This document shows positions 1 through 9,100 of a stretch of DNA of 16,622 nt, piece by piece (within the stretch, counting starts at the first letter, position 1; every line of letters starts with the position of its first letter). The stretch covers positions 1-16,622 of the forward strand of contig BBXU01000275.1 in assembly GCA_001598975.1 (NCBI GenBank), in the 5' to 3' direction. Source of the DNA: Parachlorella kessleri. Taxonomy: Eukaryota > Chlorophyta > Trebouxiophyceae > Chlorellales > Chlorellaceae. Below the pieces are notes generated by a model. It saw only the letters and a list, made by a program, of their open reading frames with translations, searched no databases and was not told the DNA's origin. The position numbers were made by a program, and so were the translations under genes.

Positions 1-412
1 GCTTGCACAGCATGATTGTCAACATGCATGCTGGGGTGTGGACAGGCACTACATTCATGCGCATGATAACCCCTTCAACGATATGAGCAGACAGGTGATA
101 TCAAGCGTAGGCATCATTTGTGAAGGTTGTAGTGGAACTGGTCAGTCGTCATCAGAGAGCACTTCAGCAAAGCGACATCTGCATAGTGGAACGCCCGGGG
201 CTTGAGTGGGGGTTCATAGTTGGCTAGCACCTTGACATGCGGGCGTTCTGAACCGCACCATGTGCTGCATGACATGTGCGTCAGCAAGCCACTCACACAC
301 AGGGGCTGTACTGACGCATCAGGGGGCTAGTAGGTGTGGTTGGTTCTCTCCTGCCCACTGCAGAATAGACAGGGCTGCTGCCAGCCAATGGCCTGCATGT
401 CAGCACGAACCG
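1..412. other. Flanking region downstream of the coiled-coil gene
   Basis: No gene is supported here. The open frames on both strands are short (about 60 codons) and lack splice-consistent partners or recognisable protein character. It lies downstream of the minus-strand gene that ends at 413, so it should hold that gene's 3' UTR and then intergenic DNA. The only minus-strand TGTAA word nearby overlaps the stop codon itself (413-417). No second TGTAA is seen in 1-412, so either the 3' UTR is extremely short, another signal is used, or the gene has a further exon to the left. Confidence 0.5.
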
Positions 413-417
413 TTACA
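413..417 (-). terminator. TGTAA polyadenylation word overlapping the stop codon
   Basis: On the minus strand the sequence reads CTGATGTAACGG, so the TAA stop of the coiled-coil gene is the last three bases of TGTAA, the usual poly(A) signal of chlorophyte green algae. If used, the 3' UTR would be only 10-20 nt. The word may be coincidental. Confidence 0.25.
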
Positions 418-1963
418 TCAGCAGGAGGCTGAGAGGGCACCTGCATGACCAGGCAGACACATATTGACAATCGCTGAACCAGTCACTAGCCACAGACCTA
501 GCAGCTGCCTGGGAGAGGATGCGCAGCGAACCCTGCCGCTGCAAGCTGCTGAAGCCGGCCGGAGTTACTGTCTTGACAGCTGGTGGCCTCGCGTCCAGCT
601 CGCCCTTGGAGTCCTCGTCCCCGTTCCAATATGAATCACTGTCGTATTCGCTATCACTATCATGTGGTAACCCTGCACATATCTGACACTCGCGCTGTAG
701 AGAGTGCCACATTCCTAGTTGATTATCAGCATGGCATACGCCTGCGCATTACTCCGAGCCCCATGTTGTTCAGCCTGCCCTGTGCAGAGCTCCAAACTAC
801 ATTAGCCTGTGTGCTTGCCTGCCATGCCGCCGCTTGCGTCCACTGCTGATAAAACCTTGTTCTGAGGGCTTGGGCGAGCCACCGTACTGGGCGGCATCTG
901 CTGTGGGGCCAGCGGCGTGGCGGCCAGGCGTGCCTGGGGAATTGGTGGTGGGCTTACCTGCACCCTCAGACTGAATGGCTGCGCTGCTCCTGTGGCAGAT
1001 GCAGCAGTACTTGCCAGGGGTCGCTGGGCTGCACTCATTGTCCTGACAGGGCTAGGCTTGGGCTTGAGGTTGGTTGCTGGTGACGTCGACACGCTTCTTG
1101 CCATACTCCTCCTGCCCGCTGGGAAAGGTTGGGCTCGTGTGCTTGCAGAGAGCAAGGGTCCTGGGATGGCATCAGCAGACTCCACAGCTGCTAGGAGAGA
1201 CTCTACCAGCTCATCCAGGACCTGCCGGAGAAGAAAACCAGCAAGTCATCTGCCAGTCAAGCTGTCACAGAAAACTTTTCCAAGCGGCAGACGACGTCCA
1301 AGATTTGCTGACCAAGCAAAAAGCCAGGCAATTCGGCTGGGAGCACCTGCTGGCTTCTGACGGTCTCATCAGCAACGCCCTTGGCCAACTGCGACTGCAA
1401 CTGTTCGGCCTGCATGGCACTCAGGGGGGCAGCAGCCTGAGCGCTAAATCGATAAAGGCAGAGAATCTAGATGCCTTTATACTCGTCTCTGCTGACCTGC
1501 ACAAGAAAGCCCCGCTCCAGCTCTGCCATCTTGGCTGCGTGCTCCTGCTGCAGTTGTGCCGTCCGCTGCTGCAGCAGTCCCTCCTCCCGCTCCCGTGCTA
1601 CCTCTAGTTCTGTCAAAGCCTGCCTCAGGAGTTCCTGCGTGTGTTCGATACCTGCAGCAAACCCAGAGACATGGTAAGCTTTCCCTGCTCGTGAGAAGCA
1701 CTCAGTGGTGGTCCTGCCTCTTCTGACGCAGCTGAACTGGCAGGGTGCGCAGGGCGCGGATCCTTGGATTTTGCCATCTAGCCATGTGCCCCCGCACCTT
1801 TCTTGTGCCTGTCGAGCAAAAGGGCAATATGACTCTCCAGGACAGCTGTGCCCGCAGTGAGAGCAGGGGAGCCCTGGCCACCCATCGCAGTGCAGCCGAC
1901 CTGCATATCTGAGGCTTGCATAGACGAATAAAAGGAATCAGTTTGTTCAAGCGCTTCGGACAT
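413..1963 (-). CDS. Uncharacterised coiled-coil protein, five exons
   Basis: Product not recognised. My model is the complement of exons 1798-1963, 1497-1651, 1347-1436, 958-1221 and 413-694, giving 318 residues; all joins are GT/AG and phase-consistent. Introns are 146, 60, 125 and 263 nt. Residues about 40-137 form a strong coiled coil: the first join reads LLLDRHKKGIEHTQELLRQA, followed by Glu/Gln/Leu heptads (EREEGLLQQRTAQLQQEH, LSAMQAEQLQSQLAK). Residues 138-150 (VLDELVESLLAAV) are helical; 150-225 is a Ser/Pro/Ala-rich basic linker. The last exon has a CxxC pair (CQIC) and then an acidic Asp/Ser stretch (DSDSEYDSDSYWNGDEDSKG, about residues 237-256). The start at 1963 is the first ATG of the first exon, facing a divergent promoter. 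A coiled-coil scaffold or cytoskeletal/centrosomal adaptor is possible but only inferred. The last exon could contain one more 60-nt intron (AG|GTCTGT to CATGCAG), which would shorten the C-terminus. Confidence 0.6.
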
Positions 1964-2194
1964 GGTGATAAACCACCTCGGGTGTCCAGGCTGTCAACAC
2001 GTCACGCTAATCACGCTAATTTTTTGAGGCCTCGCTCGACAGCTCTTTTGTCACATGTGTATACTTTCACTTTGCCCCACTAGTTAGAAGGACCCGGCTT
2101 ATCTGTGTACCCAGCGCAGCAAACTAACGATCGGGCCGAGTGGGTCTTGCAGCTGGCGGCTTGACACGTCCCAGGCTCTTGCCAAGGGGCCGCT
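1964..2194. promoter_or_regulatory. Bidirectional promoter between two divergent genes
   Basis: Only 231 bp separate the start codons of the minus-strand coiled-coil gene (1963) and the plus-strand gene (2195), so both core promoters must lie here or overlap the 5' ends. The stretch is less GC-rich than the flanking coding sequence. It holds a perfect tandem 9-mer (TCACGCTAA twice, 2002-2019) followed by a T run, and an AT-rich word around a GTATAC palindrome (2059-2064) that could serve as a TATA-like element in either direction. Which element drives which gene cannot be told from sequence. Confidence 0.55.
2002..2019. repeat. Tandem 9-bp repeat in the divergent promoter
   Basis: TCACGCTAA occurs twice back to back with no mismatch, followed by ATTTTTTG-like sequence. 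Its position, about 40 bp from one start codon and 175 bp from the other, suggests a paired transcription-factor site, but this is inference. Confidence 0.7.
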
Positions 2195-5100
2195 ATGGCC
2201 GCAGCGGCGAGGGTGCAGCCGCGCAAGCCGACCTGGCTGTCCCCCGACTTGGGGTGGGCACCTCAAGTGCAAACTGACAACACAGCCAGGTGAGGCAGCA
2301 TGAGTCCTAGCTGCCTTCTGCCCTCCCCATTCGTCTGTGCAGCTGTATACAAGACGTATAGTACCTGTGCGCAGGGTGCTGGAATTTGCCTCAGCGCCCA
2401 GACCCCAGCCCCGAGACAGCAGCGCTTCTGCATATCAGCAAGGCTTGCAGCCAAGCCAAGCTGGCTTGCCAGCGCGTGTGCTTAGCCCTGAACCAGCCTA
2501 TGCCTCCGTGCTGGGGCGGCTGACCGAGTTGAGCCAAGGTGCCCACAGCCCTTCAGCAGAAAGGGATGCTGAGGTACGCATACTGCTCCACGAGGCTTCC
2601 TGAGGCTGTACAAGACGCCTAATGGCTGTTTGAAGGGTTGTATGAAAATATCCCTGTACCCTTACTGTTCGGCTTCTTTGGCTCAGTGTATGACGGGGTT
2701 GAGTGTGCAACCATTCATCAGAGGGCTCCCTCACCAGGGGACTGCATGTCAAATTTATCTGCAGGCCTCGCGGCTTCTTCCAAGCGACACGGCTAGAGAG
2801 CAGCTTGCGAATGTGCCCTTGGTGACCAACAGCCATGACTTGGAGCAGCCGCTGCAGCCTAACTCGCGGCAAGGCCAGTTGGAGGCAGGACAGTCAGCTA
2901 TGCTTCAACCTCCTACCCTGCCGCCCAGCCCCGCAGCAGCCCTACAACGCAAGCCTTTGCCCGACCTTGGTCTGCAACTGCAACTCAAGCAGCGCATAGA
3001 GCAGGCTAAGGCAGAGATTAAGCAGCAGCTTTCGCCCCTGTTCCGGGTGTCGCAGGCGCTGCTTACAGGGGAGGACCCAGCTGCAGCAGCTGACACGCTG
3101 GATCAGGTGGCAACCGCCGAGTGTGCAGGCCAAGGGAGTGCTTTCCCACTGCTCCCAGGCCCCACACTGAGTTCCCTGCCAGGCAGCCCTGCAGCACCGC
3201 GGCGACTAGCAGTTGCTGGGGCAGCTGCAGATGACGGGAGCCTGGTGGATGGTCGGACAGCGGGGAACAGCTGGCAGATAAGCAGCGGACTGGCATCTCT
3301 TTCCTTTGCTGGGGACAGCCATTCAGCTGTGAGGGACAACCCACTTTATGAAGGTCAGCCGGTGGAAGCAGCAAGAGGTGAGACAACGGAATGCACCTCG
3401 GAGATCTAACATATTCACACATAGCCTGCAAACTTTACTTGGCAGGTCCTGTGCGGAGCCCCACTGGCGCCTACTCTCAAACTCTTATTTCTGGTCACCA
3501 CAGTGGAGAGCTGGTGCCTAAGGCCAACTCTTGTGAGATTGTCATGCAGGCTCGCCAGTGGCTGCAGATGATGTGGATTCTTTAGTGCTGAGTGCACGAG
3601 CAGCAGTCAGCAAGGCGCACGCCACCATCGCAGACCTCGCCTCGCCCCCCCACCCTCCCCGAGGTACAGCACCACGGGCAGCAGCTGCCAGGGAAGCTCC
3701 CGGCAAAGCAGAGCCGGCACAGGCTGTGCAGGGCAGTGGGGCGACAACTGAAGACGGGGCACTCCGTGAACCCTACAGGCAGTCAAGCATTCCGGCTGGC
3801 ACCAACAGCAGCATTGGCAAATCGGAGCAGCGCCCAGACCATTCCAGCGAGGAGGGCTTCCAGCCGACCCGCCAACAGCAGGCTTGGCCTTGTGCAGAGC
3901 AATCGCAGCAGCACGAGCCCAGGGCATTAGCAGAGGGCGCTCCTGTTGCTGCTCATTCTCAAGCTTTGGTGCCGGCACACTCACTGGCAGCGGCCCCAGA
4001 CCTTGAGGGGCGAATAGTGCAGCTCCGCCAGCGATCAGAGGATGTCATCCGGGGAGAGTGTGACAAGCTCATAGCTCGCATGCACGCCATGTTCGATGAG
4101 TTCCTACTCAGCGTGCAGCAGCATGGGTTGCTGGTTAGAGTCAGCGTGGGGCCTGGTGGGGCGGCAGGTGTTGCAACTCCCAGTATGGACAATAACAGCC
4201 CCACAACCTGGGGTGGTGCAGCAGAGCCACGAATGGCATGGCCAGTCCCAACAGCACCTAGGCCGCCGCAACAGCCAAAGGAGCAGGAGCACAGGCAGCA
4301 GCGGCCGCAGCATCAGCCAGGGGCACAAAAGTTGGAAGGAGTAGCACTGCCCAACCACGCAGAGCGCGCACAGCAGCCATCAACCGCTGCTACCCAGGAC
4401 CACCTGCCAGCAGGGGAAGGCAGCTGCTGCAGTAGCGACGCCGGGTCTGGGGAGCTTGTCCAGCAAGACAGCTCAGAGAATGTTGCTCCCAATGCCCTGG
4501 ATGCACCAGCAGCAGCAGCCGCTCCCTCTGGCTTTGAGTTCCCACGGCAGCAGGGTGGCTCTCCTATAGAGAGTCATGAAGCAGGCAGCCTGTGGCTTCC
4601 AGCACAAGGCCGACATCAACCATGGGAGTCTAGCACCCTGGCGGATGATGGCCTGGGTTTTGGGAGCCCCATCCGGCCAACGGCGGGCTCCCAGCGGCCC
4701 AGCCCCGCCAAGCCCCGCAGCATCCTTGGCAACATGGCAGAGAGGCCCCATCAAGCAAACAGTGTAAGCAGCCAAGTACAGCCACCGCTTTTGTCCGCGA
4801 CAGGGGCAAGGCAGCCTGCAGCAGGGTCAGCAGCGACAGCAGTCAGTGGGCGGGGTTTGCTTGGAGGCTACTTGTCTGCCCCCGGTGCCAGCCCTTCGTA
4901 TCTCACAGCCAGGAGCAGCCTGGGGCTTGCAAGCAGCCCTAGCCCAGGGCCTGGGGACTCGCGCCAGGCCACAAGCCGGCTGCAGCTCCCATTAGGTAAC
5001 AGCAACACCGCCGGCGGTATTGGTAGCAGATCTGTAACTCCTTCAGCGCAGCAGGCAGGTGTACCACCACGGAGTGACCTTGATTCCATTGTCAAATCTA

Positions 5101-5579
5101 TACGGCGGCTGGCAGCCGAAACTAAGTAAGTGAAGAGCAGCTTATGTTTGTGCTCTTCCAAAGACACTCCCCACACTTGATCCACCCTGTGTTCCTACAC
5201 AAGTTTTGCAAAGCTCAGCACGAGTCCACAGGGTGCTTGCAGCTCATGGCGGCAAAGGTACTGTCAACACATTAAGCTCAACATCTACTGGCTTGACACC
5301 TGCAGAGTCCGGCAAGGCGCATTGGCACCCCCCTCATCGCGGCTGCAACCTGCCAGCAGCAGTAGAGGCACATTTGCTACTTTAACTGCACCCAAGCCTG
5401 CGGCTGTGTCTACAACTCGGTCCAGCGACGGTGCCCCTCTGCTGCAAAGTAAAAAAGCAACAGCAAACACCCCTTTGTTTACTGACAGAAGCCGCTTGGG
5501 GCTTTCACCAGCAGCGCAGCAAGGTGTCACACCAATGGCAAGTAGCAGCAGCAGCAAAGCAAGGTATGGTCAGTTATGA
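2195..5579 (+). CDS. Large low-complexity protein with helical islands, unknown function
   Basis: Product not recognised. Model: exons 2195-2289, 2375-2573, 2765-3377, 3550-5125 and 5306-5579, 918 residues; all four introns (85, 191, 172, 180 nt) are GT/AG and phase-consistent. The start ATG lies in GGCCGCTATGGCC; the N-terminus reads MAAAARVQPRKPTWLSPDLG. Most of the protein is Ala/Gln/Ser/Pro/Gly-rich and looks disordered. Ordered-looking islands are a helix at about 166-196 (LKQRIEQAKAEIKQQLSPLF), a short helix at 308-330, a coiled-coil-like segment at about 455-495 (VQLRQRSEDVIRGECDKLIA) and a basic helix at 811-828 (SDLDSIVKSIRRLAAETK). No catalytic motif, signal peptide or membrane span is visible. 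The fourth exon could instead end at an in-frame TAA (5127-5129) that overlaps a consensus GTAAGT donor; splicing continues in similar Ser/Ala-rich sequence and is preferred. The 3' end is uncertain because a donor at 5564 could extend it. A scaffold or regulatory protein is only a guess. Confidence 0.65.
5126..5305 (+). other. Intron whose donor overlaps an in-frame stop codon
   Basis: The exon end reads GAA ACT AA followed by GTAAGTG. If spliced, AA joins the A at 5306 to make a Lys codon and the frame stays open for 90 more residues. If retained, the next codon after AAG is TAA at 5127-5129. The acceptor is a standard CACCTGCAG. No TGTAA follows the retained-intron stop closely, which favours splicing. 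Confidence 0.6.
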
Positions 5580-6193
5580 CCTTATAGACTGGGTGGTTGC
5601 TGCATTTCTTGCGACCTTGGTTGTCGTACACCAACAGTTAGTAACAAACCGAAGTTGGAAAGTTGTCTTACTTACGCGTTCAGTTTATGCACCTGAAGGT
5701 GCTCCTGTCATTGCGTTGGAATTTTGAAATTACCTATACAGCTCCTCTGCAACACCTGTGGTTTCTGTGAGTCCTTTCCCCACTTGAGGCAAGAACTATG
5801 GGCGTGGACAGCACGTGCCTGCAGTAACTCTCTTTGCTCAAGGCAGGGTCTTCGAAAGGGGAGGTTACAAGACACGGCAATGGGTCTTATCCTTCGCCCC
5901 AAGCCCCATGCGCTTGATAATATACCACCATACGTATCACTAGGAATCTGGCCAAGGTGGTGCCAAAGGCAGCCCGTCCAAGGGGATCGATACTCGGTTG
6001 GATTCTAATGAAAAGTTCTGTCCCGTAGGCTCCATCTTAAGCGCTAAGTTTCTATGTCTTAATGGGTTTCCACGCGGAGTCCGAACTGCGCTTTCAAATC
6101 ATGCACCAGGAGCACTTTTGTTTCTGGAGATCACAGAGGTGGTACCAAGCATCGCCAGGCTTTTGAGCACAAAACGCCCTGATCGATTTAGAC
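5580..6193. other. Gap between two plus-strand genes, possibly containing missed exons
   Basis: This 614-bp stretch should hold the 3' UTR of the 2195-5579 gene and the promoter of the 6194-11599 gene, but contains no plus-strand TGTAA. It does contain intron-like signals: a donor just upstream at 5564, an acceptor at 5739-5741 (CTATACAG), a donor GTGAGT at 5767 and an acceptor CCTGCAG at 5822-5824. A TATA-like ATAATATA lies at about 5918-5924. An open frame at 5840-6005 has no clear exon role. I assign no gene here. Confidence 0.4.
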
Positions 6194-9100
6194 ATGGAGA
6201 CAGAGGTCAGCTACTTTTCTGTTGGTATGTGGAGCGCACGTAATGGCAGCTGGCAGGACTTGAGCCTGCTTATTCTTCCCACGTCCTTCGTTTTCCTGGC
6301 CGGGAGGACTAACAAGCCTCAAAGCAGAAGCCGGACGGCGGTACTAAAGCAGCTGGGGGCCAAGAGCCCCTTCAGTAGCTCCTACTATACAGAAGGTGGC
6401 TGCGTGTGCGCCTTTGAGGTGCCGCTGGAGAGCATTGTGGGGCTGGACTACCACAACCCACTGCTGCAGCCTGGCAGAGTAGCGCTCGAGGTGCATGGGG
6501 TGCGCAAAAGAGAGTTTCGCACGGTGAGGCCAACTCAAGCTTGGATCCATGGGTAGTCTTTGCACCTCTTGTGTCTATCCAGCACAGACTGCTAGTGTCT
6601 AGGCCCGACCTTGAATGGCCACGTTGGTGTCACGAACGCATAGAAGCGGTGGCTATGTTGTTTCGACTGTGTCTTGCAGCTGGAAAGCGCTCGGGCATTC
6701 TACCTGCTCAATAGTCTGCCCCTCGGCGGCGTGGCAGCGGGTAGTGTCCAACCACCTGGCGTCGTGGTCACCCCACAGGGCAGCCCCGCTGCTCTCCGAC
6801 TTGGCCAGACTGCCAAGCAGCAGGTGGAGCAGCAGGAGCAACCGCAGCAGTCCCCTGAACAGTTTGCGTCCTTGCCTTCAGCCAAGCAGCAAGACGGCCT
6901 GGGGCAACGGCAGCAGCAGCAGCCGCAGCAGCAGCAGGTGTCGAGCAATGGGGCCAGGCAAGGGTTGATGACTCGCCTGGAAGGCTGCGATACCGCAGAG
7001 CGTCCAGCTTCAGCGCAGGAAGCGGGTGTTGCTGGCGTTGATGGTGGCAGCAGGAGCGACAGCGGGAGCTTGCAATCTTGGACTAACCTGGACGAGCAAG
7101 CTGCAGATGGCGAGCCTGCGCAGCCCCAGAAGCCAGGTTGGGTAGCGTGTAACCGGTGCGCAGGACCCGGCAACGAAGCGAAGCCCAGCACACCAGCCAG
7201 CAGCTTGTTAGGCCAGCCAGCCAAATCAGCTGGCCAACCAGGGTTGCCTTCTCCACAACAGCGGCAGTGTCCACATGATACGCCACCGGCACAAGCCAGT
7301 GCAGGCACGGCTTGTGAGAGGCAGGCGACAGGCCTCCCCTGGCATGCTGCACATTGTGACAGTGGCACCACACAGGGCCTGATGGCCGATGCTGTTGCAT
7401 CAGATTTTTGGGTCGGCAGTGCCCCAACTTCAGAGTGCCTTTTTTCGTTGCCAAATGGCAAGGCGGTGTCAATGCGCCATGTCTTATGTGCTCAGGAGGG
7501 GCCGGTAGCAGCAGCCACTGCACCAGCGTCCCCAGCAGCCGCACAAGCCAAGCCGCCAGCGCCGTACTGCCAAGCAGCCACTGGTCTGCGGCACGTGCGG
7601 TCTACAGGCGATCTGCTGGGGGCTGGAGCTTCGACAGCAGGTGCAGCAGAGACGTCGCCACAGCCCGGGCAAGCAGCGCAGTCGAAGGGAGGGCGCCTGG
7701 GCAGTCGCCAGCTGTCCTGGCCCAACCCCTGGGACTGGACAACTGTCAGTGATGTGTATGAGTACCGCACTATCATCTTCACCTTCACAAGCCCAGAAGT
7801 GCCGGGGCTGCTGCAGCCTGTCATCAAGGTGTGCTGAGAGTTGGTGCACTGAGAGTTGCTTGTCTAGGTGTCAGTGAGGAAGGCAAGCTGCAATCACCCG
7901 CGTATGCCCAGGGATTGCAGAGATGGTATCTGATGAGCCAGGCTGTATGGCTGATGTCCTGCATGCTGTGCTGGTGGGCAGTGGCACACAGGCAGTGACA
8001 CACAGACAGGCCTTCTCAAGCCACAGGGTTTCACGGCAGGCCAGTCTTATCCAGGACTAGCATTTAGTGCTTTGCAGCTATGAGGATATCACTGAGCATT
8101 GTGCGTGTAGGGCAACGAACGGCTCTTGAAAATGTGTGAGAGCGGGCTACCCACCTGGGCCATCTTCATGCCCGCGTATGGCTTCTACTACAGGTGAGAT
8201 GGCTACTTGAGCAGGCTTGAGCAGAGAAACTCAGCATTGTGTGCCTGCCTTGGTTGATTGAGGGTTTTCGTATGCTGGAATAATAAATGCAGATAGCCCT
8301 GTCAGTCTAGTATGGAACTATCTCCTCTCTGTTCGCATTGCCTGGCACCCATACCAAATATATTGCTGGTGCGCCCTGCGGTGTGCCTGGGTGTACCGGC
8401 ATGCTTTGGGTAGTGCAACCTGTTATGGCGTCATGCAGTCATAGACTACCCTGCTGATTTCCTTGAGGTGTGGTCACACGGTCCCTCCCAGTCTCAGTCA
8501 GGCAAACGTTGCAAGTCAAACACTTGAGCGGTTGGCATGTACATGTGTGCAGGCCCTGGCTGCGCCGCATGACCTGGTTCCTCTACTATGCCTTCTCTGT
8601 TTTCTCCCTGCTGTGCGGCTTCTATGACCTCTACAAGCAGCTGCCAGGCTTCCAGGTGGGTGATCCTGTTGCAGTGACAGACACAGTCCTTGCATACATC
8701 CCTAAAGGTGTGCTGCAAGCCGGGTGGGGCAAGGGTCTCATCTGACACGTCTGGCATTCTCTCGGAGGGTAGCTTTGCAGCGCCTTACGGTCAGGTTTGA
8801 AAGTGCTGCAAATGCCTGTGTGTTGAAGATGGAGAGGTTCAGCATGACTGCACAGTTTCAACCAAGGTCTCTGTCCACTGCTTGTTACTTGACTCCAGGG
8901 CCAGCTTTGGTTTCTTCTCCTCAGTGGCTTTAAGCACTATCTTCCTGCTCTGCCTTGCAGCTGTTGCTCCAGCGCGTCATGGCCAGCATGTGGCTGCCAC
9001 CTGGCGCCATCCTGCAGTGGCTGGACATGCACTCGCAGTTCCGGCTCTCCATCTTGCTGACATACCTGTTTGGCAAGAGCGAGGCCTTCGTGCAGCTCAT

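Noticed and set aside
917..1607. Two plus-strand open frames of 147 and 177 codons
   Set aside because: They lie antisense to the coiled-coil gene, whose exons have GT/AG borders and heptad-rich translation on the minus strand. The plus-strand translations have no such character.
5724..6008. A 94-codon plus-strand open frame containing ALDNIPPYVSLGIWP
   Set aside because: It looks slightly protein-like and could be an exon, but I found no acceptor and donor pair that joins it to either neighbour with confidence. Left as part of the unresolved gap.
6221..6305. A possible intron in the first exon of the membrane-protein gene (GTATGT at about 6221 to GGGAG near 6308)
   Set aside because: The region is pyrimidine-rich and the donor is good, but the donor phase (1) does not match the available acceptors (phase 2 or 0), while reading straight through stays open.
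6700..7461. A 253-codon minus-strand open frame, Cys-rich
   Set aside because: It is antisense to the CAG/GCA-rich linker of the membrane-protein gene. Its Cys runs are just the complement of Gln/Ala codons, and the plus-strand reading joins cleanly to flanking exons.
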